Positions 32,005-43,658 of a stretch of 64,000 nt of DNA are shown in pieces. The translations under genes were made by a program, and so were the position numbers. A model generated the notes under the pieces. It ran no database searches and had not been told where the DNA came from. It was given only the letters and a program-made list of their open reading frames with translations. Within the stretch, counting starts at the first letter, position 1, and every line of letters starts with the position of its first letter. Source of the stretch: Clitopilus passeckerianus (Eukaryota; Basidiomycota; Agaricomycetes; Agaricales; Entolomataceae); NCBI GenBank assembly GCA_944990035.1, contig CALYLX010000116.1, positions 496,001 through 560,000 of the forward strand. The letters are read 5' to 3'.

Positions 32005-33881
32005 TTACACACTGTTTGTGCCTCCAGGGCGCCTCTTCTTGACCGCACTCACTGCACACCCGAAATGATCTTGGCTTGGCAGTCCACATCCGCCGACCAT
32101 GACTGGAAGATTGTCAGTGCTGTTCTGCGTCTGCGTCTGCGTCTGGCTGATGTCGGGAGAGTGCTGAATTTCGGGAGAGATTGTGACATGACTGATGCCG
32201 TAGGCTGAGAAACAATGCTGCAGGGACCTCTCAGTGGTTTCCCATTGCTCGAGCGTTGTGCTAGGTTCAACACCAACGTGGAGCGAACCGAGAATTACAC
32301 TGGGAGAGAAACCGAGTGAGCCAAGGCGTGGTGAATCATAATACAAGTGAACACTGACGACTGAGAAAGGTGCCAAACATGAAGGTCATGCACTGAGAGT
32401 ACTCCTGGCACCTGCCAAAAACGTTCAATTCCGTCGAACTACGTGAGGAGGTAAAACCTACTGAGAGCAGGTCATCCTTGATTTTTTCTAGATCCAGGTA
32501 CAACGGAGTTGCTTCCAAGAGGATGCGTCCCGACTTCAGGGCTATAATAGTGTCAGCTACGCAGTCAGCGATCTAGGAAAGAACTCGACAAACTCATTGG
32601 TATAGCACTCGCAAAGATAATTAGACTAATCACAAGCGACACGGCCGGGTCAGCATAGAATCGCTGGGGCGAATGAACCTTCCAGATGATGATAGCGGAG
32701 ATTATCACAGCGACATCTACCAAAGGGATTAGGCTTTCGTGCCATGACAGCAACAGGGATGCGAACGTACTGTTCACGGCATCACCGAGAAGGTGAACCA
32801 ATACACCAACAATGTTGAGGTTGTGCTGATGTCCCATTACAGGTGGATCGATAGTGTGGTTATGCTGTGCATGCTAGATGGCATAAGGAGGATTAGATCA
32901 CGCATGGGGGTCCAAAGAAGTTGGGACTCACGATATTGTCGCGCAGATGAGTCGTAGAGGCATCAGTTTCCTCGTGAACAGCCAGAGCTATCGCATCTTG
33001 TCCATGCCCATGTCCGTGACCAGCATGATCTTTAGAAACGATGAGAAACAGTAAACGGAAATGTAATGCGAAGCGTACCGTGAATCACGAGCGCACTACA
33101 GATATTTAGGAATAGCCCGATAGCGCCGATAATTAACACGTGGGTTGGGTTTTCAACTGGCTCGACATGAACGAATCGTTCTATTGATTGCAGAAGGATG
33201 GAAAGAGCCAGAGCGAGGAGAAAGACTCCATTGAAAAAAGCCCCTGTTCGCAAAAAAGATGAGTGGCGGTTCGGTTACAGGGTCAACAGGACGAACCGAC
33301 AAGTTCCGCCCGGTGGAATGCAAAGGTGAAGTTGACGTTCTGGAGGGGGAATATACATATTTTAAGAGAGCCTTGAAAGAGGAGATGTTCACGTACATGT
33401 CTCCCTTTCTCTTGTAGCTACAAAACATGGTCAGTAATATGTTTCCGTGAGTAAAGGTGAAACCAAAGAACATACGTGTGCAGCTACGAACGCTATTGCA
33501 CTGTTGAATTGCAACTGTTAGAGTTGGGAGAGGGACTCGAGGCAGTTCTCAACTTACTACGCCACAATGTCCTATAATCGAAGTCAATCTACCATGTGAG
33601 GTAGGCTTGGTAACTGGGAGGGTACTCACGTTGAGGTAATGGAACTTTGATCGAATTGCACGTTATCAGTCCTCCTGGCGCTGGTAGTCATTAAAGGAAA
33701 GACCTACAGCGTCTGCTACTAGTGCCAAACTCTTTGTTCGGAAACCAACTGCAGACGACGTAGAGCCCTGTAGTCAGCACACTGCGGATTTCTTAGGCTT
33801 GTGTTGCGTACAAATAATTTCAGCGAGGAAGAAAGCAAGGCTTATGCAGAGAACGATGCCGATGCGTGTCGTGTTCTTCAT
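32005..33881 (-). CDS. Cation diffusion facilitator zinc transporter (ZRC1/ZnT-like)
   Basis: This is a membrane transporter that moves Zn2+ out of the cytosol, usually into the vacuole or ER. Fourteen exons (33812-33881, 33708-33748, 33630-33644, 33558-33571, 33476-33500, 33397-33417, 33297-33339, 33079-33243, 32932-33029, 32771-32873, 32594-32716, 32462-32541, 32353-32411, 32005-32299) join in frame to 383 residues. The start MKNTTRIGIVLCISLAFFLAE and KSLALVADAFHYLND hold the first membrane H-x3-D zinc site. A His-rich loop (HAGHGHGHG) follows, then HLLGDAVN with the second H-x3-D. The C-terminal domain has ALKSGRILLEATP and SVHDLHVWHLS. The tail is Gln/Thr-rich and ends in a Cys-containing stretch. 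Five exons in the first third are 14-43 nt. Confidence 0.92.
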
Positions 33882-34074
33882 GGTCGTGGGTCGAGAAGAG
33901 CCTGTATATGGTTGTGGACAATGGGTGGCCCGACTTTCCCTCCGCCGACCCGACGGCGGTTTCTTCCAGAGTCACACTCTAAAGAGGCGGTCCATTTGGA
34001 GTCACCCTCGATCAAGTAGGGCCGCGTGCTGTCGCCGAGCCGAAAGAACATACATAGCTCAGGCTACATCTATG

Positions 34075-34648
34075 TTACAAGGAAACATTACTATGGTCGT
34101 TGGCTACAACAATACTAGAAGAACCTAGCGAAGGTCTTGACACAAGGCTATTTCCGCGATTGACATAAGACGCAAAACCCAAACGCGAATCCATTTCATC
34201 AATTTTGCTGCAGGTGCAAGTAAGGGTAAGAATGACTGCAGACAGAAAGAACGCACCGTTTGCGGAATTCGCTCGCCCATGTTATTTCTTTCAATGCTGG
34301 GGTGTTCATGGAGGCACCCACAATGCCCAGAACGAGGCCGATCAATGTTTCCAGGATAATCTAGGAGAGTGTTAGCTCAGGCAGTGGCCAGTTCTGGTAC
34401 TTGAACCCACATTAAACGGCAGCTGTCCCTCTGGTCGTCCAAGGGACTTCAAATGAGAGAGGTCTGCCCGTAGAGTTAGAGTTTACGCAAATGCCCGATT
34501 TTGTGTTGTTACGAACGTTCATAGGTGGAATATGCAGCTTGAATAGGAAACAACATGAGCTCTTGCAGAGAAAGCTGCCATAAAATAATGGAAACATACC
34601 ATGAAACATGCTGACCGCTGCCAGAACCAACAGAGTTCTTCCGACCAT
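34075..34648 (-). CDS. EMC5: ER membrane protein complex subunit 5 (MMGT family)
   Basis: EMC5 is a core membrane subunit of the EMC insertase in the ER; the animal homologue was named MMGT1. Exons 34600-34648, 34517-34537, 34411-34463, 34257-34360 and 34075-34207 give 119 residues. Typical parts: MVGRTLLVLAAVSMFHA, TYEHLSHLK, a second membrane span IILETLIGLVLGIVGA, and LKEITWASEFRKRKIDEMDSRLGFASYV near the end of the conserved region. The 21-base second exon (AAYSTYE) is needed for the family motif. The stop at 34075 leaves a Ser-rich tail of about 20 residues that is not conserved as far as I know, so the true end could be an unseen intron earlier. Confidence 0.88.
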
Positions 34649-34791
34649 CGTGGTCGTCGTGAGTAACAAGCTGTAAGACGCGTCCCAGCGCCACCGTCCA
34701 GTGTCACTTCCTCATCACTATTGCTCACGTGTCCAGTCGCTTGTCTCGACACGACTGCAGCCAACGTCCAGGACTTGCAACGACGCCTGCA

Positions 34792-37700
34792 ATGGAGGCT
34801 ATGGCCTTTCCTATACCCTCTCATTTGCCACGAAGAGCTCCGCCTCAAGATGTCTCGTCAAAGTTGCTCAACAAGATTGACGCTGCGACAAACAAGACGC
34901 TTGATTCCCAGTTGGCTGCGTCATGGATGAAGGAGCTGGACGAGGAGATACAGGCGACAAAGGTATGTTATTCATGCGCTTTAGTATTTTAGGATGCTAA
35001 ATATGCGATATTGCAGGAACGTTTGCATGAACGGATCGAAAGTGACCTTCCGGAATTCGAGCGACAACTGGTGACTTCCAAGTCAGTGCAGAGTCGGCTG
35101 CAGTCTCTATCGACCAATGTTCAATCTCTCACCCACTCTGTGCTTGACCCGAAGGTTTGTATCATACAGACTTTGTGTTGGAGGTGTTACCAACAATATA
35201 ATCTAGGAAGGGCACATCCCGGAACTGGTCACCAACCTTGCTCAACACAAGGATCTAGCCCAAAAATCTCGAGACGCTGGTACAACACTAGATGCTCTCG
35301 CACATCTGCTTAAGTGCAGAAACTCGCTGTCTTCTCTGGAGAACCTAATTTCAGAGGGGAAACTGGACGAGGCTAAAACAATCTGCCTGGACCTTGATTG
35401 CGTGCTTCAGCAGACGCCGGCTTACTTGAAGAAGAGTAAAGTGGTCGTAGATATCCAGGTATGTTACTAGTGACATTGACATTGCGATACAGCACTCAGA
35501 GGTCATCCGTTAGAGGAGGTTCATGGCTGCTCAGGCTAGGAACGAAGAGCAACTCAGTGAAGCATATACAAGAGGCGTCGTTATTGCGCACAACGAACTT
35601 ACTGTTTTCCCCTCCGTTCAAGGTAATTTCCCAAGGCGTTTTCACTAGTTAAATATCCTCAACGCATTTCTAGTCCGCCAATCTTCAACAACAATTTCCC
35701 TTCAATCCATCCTCTCCTCCCTCTCATCTGGCTCTCTAAATAACCACTTAACAACCCTCCGACGGGACCTCATCTCCCATTTCATCGACTATTTATTCAA
35801 GCAACCTGCTTCCATGTCGTCCACCGGCTTTATTGAACACAGGATCTCACATGTTCCTGCGCCACCGGCGGACAACCCAGCGACACGCATCGACAATGTT
35901 GCATCCGTTCTTTCATTCCTATCATCCCAGCTCTTCTCCGCGCTTCCTTCGGAACAACAAACTGCATTCCCTCATACGCTTGCCAAGCCAACTAGCACCA
36001 GCCTTCTTAACAACCTGCTTATCCCCTGCCTGCCCACTTCGTTTGATGGCCTTCCAGTATTCTTGGACGTAGCCCAAAAGGCCATCCAGTTTGAGGACGA
36101 CTTCATAATACGACTTCTAGGCGCGGACGGCAATGTGCGACCCATCAAGAACTGGGTGGAAGGACTTGCAGGACATTATGAACGCCAGAGGAGGAAATTG
36201 ATCCTCGACCATTCAAGAACTATTATTGCCTCCTCCGCGATTGGGGAGTCTACGTTCACCGTTGAAGTGGAAATCTCGGCCACCGTCAACCCGGACGTCG
36301 TCCTTGTACAGGAAGAAGAGCCTGCGGCAGCAGCTCCGAGGGCTGTTGAGGAGAAGCCAAAGCCAAAAGCTGAGCCTGAACTGAGCCCAGTGAAGGATGA
36401 CGCATGGGGATTTGATGATGAAGATGGATCAACAGCGGTAGAAGAAGATGGTTGGGGATTCAATGATGATATTCCAGAGTCACCGAAGGAGCTAGTGAAG
36501 GCTCTAGATCCTGTGCCCAGGACTACCTCCAATGCTTCTTCGCCGGTGGAGGCCATAGCCAAAGAACCTGAAGCCAAACAAGATGCAGAGTCGACAGACG
36601 CTTGGGGTTGGAACGACGAAGAAGAGCCAGTCCCAGAAGGGACTGAAGAAACCGCTTGGGATGACCCCTGGGATGATGGTCCTATCGATGATCAGACAGC
36701 AATTGATACACGTCCCCCTCCAGCACCTTCAATCCCTGCAGTCTCTTCCCCGCCTCCCAAAGCCGCTACTCGATTAGAGAAGGCAGCGAATAAGGGGAAG
36801 AAGGCCGTGAACGGAAATGCATCTGGATCAATACCATCGTTATCCTCCGTAACAAGTCCGCCCGCACCTTCATTCCAATCTCCCAGTGGTTCACCAAATA
36901 TTCCAAATGGAGCACATACATCCACCGCTAAGAAGGACCCATTTTCACCGCAGCCCCCCGTGTCAGCCAGTTCTGGCAAACGACCAGCTCAATTAATGAG
37001 CACGAAGCTGAAGGAGTATTACGCTGTCTCCAAGAGGATGAAACAAGTTGTTCAGCTCGTTGAGGAAGTCCTTGAAGAAGGACGGAGGTTCTCTTCCTCT
37101 CACCTCTTTCCGGGGCCAAGCTCGAGCTCCGCCCCGGGATCGGTAATCCTCCTCTCGGCGCCTTCAGTGCTTGACTTGTATCGAGCACTATGGCCCGTCG
37201 TCCATTCCAAGCAATTGGAGGCTCCAGCGGAGGGTATCATGTTCTCGAATGATTGCAACTATCTTGCAGATGAGGTGCAGGGAGTTGTGAAGCGGTTACC
37301 AGTGGAAGTCCAATCTGTGACGAAGGTCAAGGAAAAGCTAGAAGAAAGCGAACGAAGTGTGAGGATGTTGGGCGAGAGTTGGTGGCATAACGTAATCGTG
37401 AGCATGCTTCATCCCTTGTCAAGGGTTATGGTGTTGAATCTTGTCGTTCACAGAAAAATCAACGGGAAAGCATACACACGTTACTTGAGGAAGGAGGGCA
37501 AGGGTTCACTTACACGGGAGATCAAGATCGATACGACGAATGCGAGGCTGCTATAAACCAGGTCCTGCAGCAGATTCGAAGGCTGTCACCCAAACTCAAG
37601 GTTAGAGAATGCAAACCGTTGACGATCAATGCAAAGTACTGACAATTCATGCTGGACAGAAAATTCTTACCAAGAGCAAATACTATACTGCTCTGGGTTC

Positions 37701-38181
37701 GTTTGTAGATGCTGCGCTCAACAAAATGCTCACTGATGTTCTGGCACTGCCGGATATTCCGGAGTTGGAATCTCATCGTTTGAGCGAACTCTGCAGAATC
37801 TTCAACGCCTTGGAGGGACTGTTCGTCGAGGATCCCGATCAAGTAAGTCAATACCAGCTCTCCAAATCAGACACTGACAGTTTTCAACAGCCCTCGTTCG
37901 TGGTTGCTTATGTGCCTTCATGGCTCAAGTTTTCCTACCTTTCGGAGCTATTGGTATGACTATTCCTCATATATTTCTTCCGCAAGGTTGACCATTAACA
38001 CCTTTCTTTCCCTTTGTAGGAAGCCACCATGGCTGACATCACCTACTTGTTTGAGACGGGAGCCCTTGTCGATTTCTCAGTTGATGAGCTTGTACGCCTG
38101 GTCAAGGCCCTATTCTCTGACAACCCTCGGCGGACAGATACCATCAATAAGCTTATGGGTGGGCACCCGGTACCGTCATAG
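34792..38181 (+). CDS. ZW10: ZW10/Dsl1-type tethering protein
   Basis: ZW10 tethers Golgi-to-ER COPI vesicles (Dsl1/NRZ complex) and, in animals, works at kinetochores. Exons 34792-34962, 35017-35154, 35207-35458, 35514-35622, 35674-37397, 37454-37600, 37660-37842, 37891-37953 and 38020-38181 join in frame to 982 residues. The N-terminal 220 residues are helical (KLLNKIDAATNKTLDSQLA, LLKCRNSLSSLENLI). The C-terminal part (GFTYTGDQDRYDECEAAI, ILTKSKYYTALGSFVDAAL, LPDIPELESHRLSELC) is the helical-rod end typical of ZW10/Dsl1. The middle, about residues 465-555, is acidic and repeats Trp blocks: DDAWGFDDED, DGWGFNDD, DAWGWNDEEE and AWDDPWDD. A Pro/Ser linker follows. Intron 37398-37453 is needed to reach the conserved C terminus. 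Confidence 0.88.
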
Positions 38182-38317
38182 TTTATCTTTATTCGGTCCT
38201 GTTAGCATAATATGTTCACTATCCACGACTGCATGCAATGCCAATTATGAATATATATTCGACGTTTCAATGAAACATCGTGAAACTCAACTACTACTAT
38301 ATAACCATTATCAGCGC

Positions 38318-39969
38318 CTACTTATCCTGCTTGGAATCTGTGTAGTTCTTTAGCCTAGAAGCAATCAGTTAGTTGAATGTTGCTAGAAGAAAGGTGGGAA
38401 CGACAAACCTCTGATAATCTCTTTCCACCTTGGCTTTTGTATTCCGTTCCTTAGCAGAGTCGTCTTCAGCTTCGCCCTTTGCGCCACCCTTCTTCTTATC
38501 CTTCTTTTTCCACTTCTTCCCGGCAGCCTTATCCATCGCCAGAAGTTCTCTAACCGAAGGCCCGGAGCCTTCGAGAGGTTGAAGTTTCATTGGTTTGTCG
38601 CTTTCCATCTCTTCATCCACACCATCCTCATCGTTTTGTCTTGATGACATGAGCACGCCGGTAGATTCAGAGGATTCTTCCGGTTTCGCCTCGAATTTGG
38701 ATTTGAGAATTGAGGAAAGGAGGCTCGGTTTTGATTCTTCGACTTCTCCTTCTTCTGTATCTATCCACCTTCTCGGTGGAGCGGCAGAAGTGTTCTCTGG
38801 AGTAGCAGAACGAGGAGGTCGTGCTGGGGCAGAGGTTTCCTCGCCGTCACTAACATTGTCGTCGTCGTCGTCACCAAGCCCTTCGTAGTCTCCAACTCCA
38901 GCAAAGATGTCGAAGTCCTCGGGCACAGGCTCTGGTTCCGGTTCTGGAGGTTGCTGCGAGCCATTGGTTTTGACAGCAGGTGTGTTTGGTTGAGCCACTT
39001 CATTCGCTTTCTTTACTGTCTCTGAGGGAGCCTCCTCTGCGACCTTTCTCCGTTTCTTCTTCCTTTCACCATCCTTCTCGCCATCCTTGGCCTTTTTCTT
39101 CTTCTTAGAAGGTTCGTTTGAGGATCCTATGGGTTTGAACCCGATAGGTTTGAACTTTCCCTGCTTCTTCGCCTCCTCCATAGCCTGAACATCGTCTTTG
39201 CCTGCTTCTGCATCCTCACCACCAGCACCCCGTTTCTCCTTTAGCTGCAGAATGAGGTCCTCCCTGGTTCGCTTCTTAGAGCCTTTTTCAGATGTAGAGG
39301 GTTCGGTGGTGGGTATAGCGCCTTGTAATGCCTGGTCGAGTAAGTCATCGTCATCTTCATTCGCAGCGGCAGCTTCTCGGGCTTTATTCTGTTCAAGAAG
39401 GGCAAAATCGAGGCCCTTAACCAGAACTGTGTGGTCACCGTCGCCTCCAAGATACTTCCGCTCCTCTTCTAGCTAGACACGTCAGGTAAGTAAGCCTTTG
39501 CAGCACAGATGTTAGGAGGTGGCACGTACAGCAGCCTTGTTCTTGCCATTAGCGTTCCGCTTCTCGAAATCCTCTAGTACAGCTTCAACCTGTAGGTTTG
39601 AATGGAATTAAGTAGAACGTTTGGTTGAAACCACATACCTGAGCATAGTCCCCATCCGCTCCCTCACGACGCTCTGAGGCACGATCCCTGTACTTTGCAT
39701 CGTTCTTCTTCACTTTCCTGGGTTTGAACGCAGGTTCGGAGGCAGATACAGTTGGGGCTTTCCTGTAGAACGCTTTAGTATGAGCCTTTTGAGACCTTAC
39801 TGCCAAACGTACGAGGATGACGCCTTCTTGGCAAACACGTTCCGAGAAGCTGAAAATCCAGACGACCCAGAGCCTTTGGAACCCTGCAGTAGCTGGCGGA
39901 AGGCATCCTGAGAAGCATGTATATTAGCACATAGCTAAGTAAGCTCTCGCAGAGCCATACCTGATCCAT
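38318..39969 (-). CDS. RED/IK-like spliceosomal protein
   Basis: RED (IK) is a component of the activated spliceosome that binds SMU1. Exons 39961-39969, 39813-39907, 39639-39762, 39530-39589, 38409-39472 and 38318-38354 give 462 residues. The conserved N-terminal domain shows MDQDAFRQLL, KYRDRASERREGADGDYAQ, EEERKYLGGDGDHTVLVKGLDFALLEQ and NKARE. The remainder is charged and low in complexity (KKKKKAKDGEKDGE, DYEGLGDDDDDN). It ends near KVERDYQRLKNY, as the family does. The first coding exon is only nine bases (Met-Asp-Gln). Nuclear location is expected from the family. It is convergent with ZW10. Confidence 0.9.
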
Positions 39970-40340
39970 GAAGATTTTTGGTGACTGGTGGACGGAATGA
40001 TGTGAGTAAGACGAGGCAAAGCTATGGACAGCAACTCTGAGTCGCGTCAATTGACATCAGGCTTCAAGCTCACTTCAATTTCACTCATATTTTAGCGAGA
40101 AAGCAAATATATTGGGGGTATGCAAGAGATTGAAAGTGCTAAAGATACAGCAAGTAAAGTATAAGATAGCAAAAATGAAACAAATACAGAATGAAAGCAA
40201 AAGCAGATACAAATAGAAGATATGTAGCGATACAAAATACAATACAGATGCGGGAGAAAGGAAAATATTGATACAGTATGAATCGTCAAAATTGATATTG
40301 ATAAATGAAGTGAAATCGTTTGCTAATGACAGCGAGGCAA

Positions 40341-42893
40341 TTAGGGATCTTCTTCGAATAGTACGAAGATGTCACGCTCGTAGATGTTGGGCTCGATGCC
40401 ATAAGGGAGGTTGGAGGAGCCAGAGGATTTCTTGTCGTTGATCAGGTTGGGGAAGAAAAGGTACAATAAGTTTTCTCTCGGCAAGGTTTGCGTAGCCAGT
40501 TCAGACTCGATGATGTCCGCTACGTCAATGCATTGTCCCGGCGCCTCAGGATTTGGCATGACACGCTTGGTCAAACGAACTTTGTTGGCCTTGCATTGTC
40601 GTCGGCGGGTGAGACGATTACTGGGGGAATTGTTGACGAGAGTCGTGTCACAATCAGCGGGGTTTGTTTTTTGCTTTTTATGTGGTCTACAGTCGATATT
40701 GGAGGCAGGGCGCTTCCGTGGCAATAGGCTGTCGTCGTGATCGAGATCTGGGCAGGTAGCAGTAGGTGGTGGACTAGGTGTTTCATAATCGCCATGAGGG
40801 CCGTCATCGTCGTCGTCGAAAACGCCGGCTAGGGGCTCCAGGTAATACTCGACCCTTTCATTGAAGCCAACGAAGTCCGAGCGAGAACTTGGAGCCCAGA
40901 AATCGTCTGATGGCGTAGGAGATGCTGGGCTGGGCGTGTGTTCTCTACTAGGAGCGTCGACGAGGGTGCACTGGGGCTCGGCAGGTTGAACGATCTGCGT
41001 TTGAGCTTCGAGAACCTGATGGTCATAGTTTTCATAGTTGTCTGGTTGGCCTTGTTCTTGTATCGGGTCGGTGAAGGGCAAAATTGGCGAATTGAGGGGA
41101 ACGGCGGGCGGGTGTGCAGTGTGCCCTTCCTCATCGTTGTCAAGGAAGTCTTCAGCAAAGAGATGGGCGTCGCCGTAGCGGCTACTGTATGGGTTGTCGT
41201 TGTCACTGAATTAGGAGGAAGACAAGGAGGATGCGCTCCTGGAGGTGTCCTCATCCGAGTCGAGCATGTCCTCGACGAACATGTCAGGGTCGACGTAGCC
41301 TAATATGCAGAGGGGATTGATACGGATCGGACTGGCTTGGATGCAATGACTTTGCAGAAGCTCTGCGCCGTCAGGTTCAAGTGTGGACTCTGTGTCTTCA
41401 ACATCCATTCTGTTGCCAGAACCAGCATCCAATTCAAATTTAGATTCTTCGACTTCGGAAATCCAAGCTTCCCGATGCTGGTCATCGGGGCCAATGTCGT
41501 TCTCGTCATCGTTGCTGGAATGTTGCATGTATTCAACCTGATGTAGAACATCGGGGTTGTTGTTGTCCCAGTTGGAGATAGCGACAATGCCATTGTCATG
41601 CAAGTCATCGTCAGCGTCCAGAACTGAGGTGTCGAGCATGATGTCGAAGTTCAACTTGGCGTGGTCCCTCAGATCTAAAAGCTCATATTCCTCATCGTCC
41701 TCATCGTCCTCATCGTCCTCTTCCAGTACTTCAATGTATACATCGTCATACAAGGTAGGTTGGTCCGGGGTAGCCTGTTGGGTGCTATCTTCAGGCTCCT
41801 CTACTTGATATTTGGTGCAGTCGACGAGCGTATTGAATGCTTTGCCGTCCAGTTCCTCGCCGCTGATGTTGCCGAGCCAGCCTGAGGTAGCCGTGTCCAT
41901 TGTAGGCATCTTCGTGTTGCTCTTGGCATCCGTGGGCCTAACTCTCTCGTGGCGGGGTACGAGGGCGAGAAAAGGAATCTAGACAAACGAGATCAGGAAC
42001 GGGGGAAGGTATAAAAGAGAGATACATACGACGACCATGACAAACACGGTGATGAGAAGCCATGAACACTGGAGGAACGAAAGCTTGAAGTAGAAGCCAA
42101 AGGTGAGGACATATATGGCAGTGAGATAGAACTCGCAAAGGGGGTCGGGCAATAGAAAGTTGCCCAAACTGATGACTGGGTTGGTTGTAAGGAGCATTGA
42201 ATAGAATTGTTTGGAAATCCGGGCTGAATCCGTGTAGAAGAGAGTAAAAACGCGAACAACGATGAGGGCTTTGAGGTACGCGTAGAGATAGCCAGGTAGA
42301 AAACCCTTAAAGAACGTGCCAATGATAGAATGTGAAGACTGTGTTGCTATTGGTACATAATTAGGCTCTGAGAAAGTCTTTGTGGTGATTGCATCGGCGA
42401 AGGAGCGTGTGGTAGTTGCATCAGCAAAAGAGCGAGTAGCCAGGCTGTTGTTGGGGGTAGACGAGGACGTTTGAACAGTTGGCGCGGCGTGCGTGTGAGC
42501 AGGATGATCATGAAGGATGGTTTGTTTGGCGAGGGTCGGATCTTCGCGATGCTGTGTGGGAGTGTCCTCGGAAGGACTACGAGCTAAACGAAATGAGTTA
42601 GCCTATATCTCAACAGTGTAGGGTGGATCCTTACTATCGGCGGTATGTGGCGGGTTGGCCAATGTTTCGACAACGGCGGGGGCCCATCCGCCGGAGTCGA
42701 CACTCGGTGTCAACGCGCCTAGAGTGTGCTCTCCATAGTCGTATGTTTCGGAATGAACGTAAGTGCCGACGAGCACGCCTTGCTCTACGACGAGAAGGAG
42801 AGCAGCACCCTCTGGAAGAGGGGAAGCCGCGAGAGATACGAGCAGCAGGCTAGCTGCCGCAAGTACAATGGTGAAGATTGAGAAGGAGTTCAT
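40341..42893 (-). CDS. Unrecognised membrane protein with signal peptide and long acidic tail
   Basis: I do not recognise the family. Model: exons 42635-42893, 42030-42583, 41281-41978 and 40341-41205, 791 residues. The N terminus MNSFSIFTIVLAAASLLLVSLAAS is a likely signal peptide. A Ser/Thr/Pro-rich part with a direct repeat (TRSFADATTTRSFADAITT) follows. Then come about three or four hydrophobic segments (YLKALIVVRVFTLFY, FYLTAIYVLTFGFYF, WLLITVFVMVV, PFLALVP). From about residue 285 onward the protein is strongly acidic (EVLEEDDEDDEDDEEYELL), later with a basic KRPAS...HKKQK stretch. Without the 75-nt intron 41206-41280 the frame stops at TAA 41211-41213, giving 526 residues. Two similar acidic segments (MFVEDMLDSDED and LFAEDFLDNDEE) flank that stop. 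The downstream half has no good ATG, so one gene is more likely than two. Confidence 0.5.
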
Positions 42894-43658
42894 GATGAGT
42901 GTTGTGATCAACGGATGTGGTTATGCTGCTGGAGAATATGGGGGATTTTGAGCTGTCTATATAGGCCTCTAGCGGGGAGGCTGACGGGAAGGCTGCCATT
43001 GCCGAGGTCTGCCAAGAGGTTGAATGTCTCACTGAAAATAGAATGCGCCACGGACAACGTGTCCGAGACCTGCAAGCAGCTAAAGCCTCGGCCAAGAGAG
43101 TCTAAGAGCTCATGAGACGTATGGGGAGGCCTGCTTCTAAAGGGACCGAGCTGGAAACACGGTTTGTGTGGGCTTGAAGTAAGCTCAACGAGGACCGTAC
43201 CCCCACCTGCGAGAGGAAGCTTTGGGTCTTCCTTTTCCAGTTGCCAGATTGGAAACATTGACATCGACTTCAGTTGCCAGTGAACCAGAGAGTATGACCA
43301 AGGGGCCAGTTGTCCATGAAGCTGATGCAGGATGTGATTTCGGGAGCCATAGAACTCCTCCAGCTCTATTTATGAGCTTGGTCAACCCATAAGGTTAACA
43401 GTGCTGCCCGCAGATATGGTTAACGGTGATATGAACATGACATTGCAGTTGCGAACCGTGTTATTTGTGTATGCTTGAGACGAAAGCAAGTTGCGGAGAC
43501 TTGCCCCATTTGTCGCATATGTCAGAAGGTTGAAGCTGGTCCCATTCAAGTCCCACCAGAACGGAGTTTCTGAAGAGAAAATATATTATTTATTACATTA
43601 GGACATTAGATCTAATCCTAGAAACTACCGGGGGTATGCTGAATAGCTATACAGCTCT
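42894..43658. other. Intergenic stretch, nothing recognised
   Basis: This 765-base gap has short open frames on both strands without family features. The proximal part is the promoter of the membrane protein gene. Confidence 0.45.

Noticed and set aside
35461..35652. Separate ORF inside ZW10
   Set aside because: It starts from a donor site and overlaps the true exon 35514-35622 in the wrong frame.
42908..43264. Minus-strand ORF of 118 codons upstream of the membrane protein gene
   Set aside because: It overlaps the likely promoter and leader, shows no domain, and the signal peptide start at 42893 explains the real gene better.
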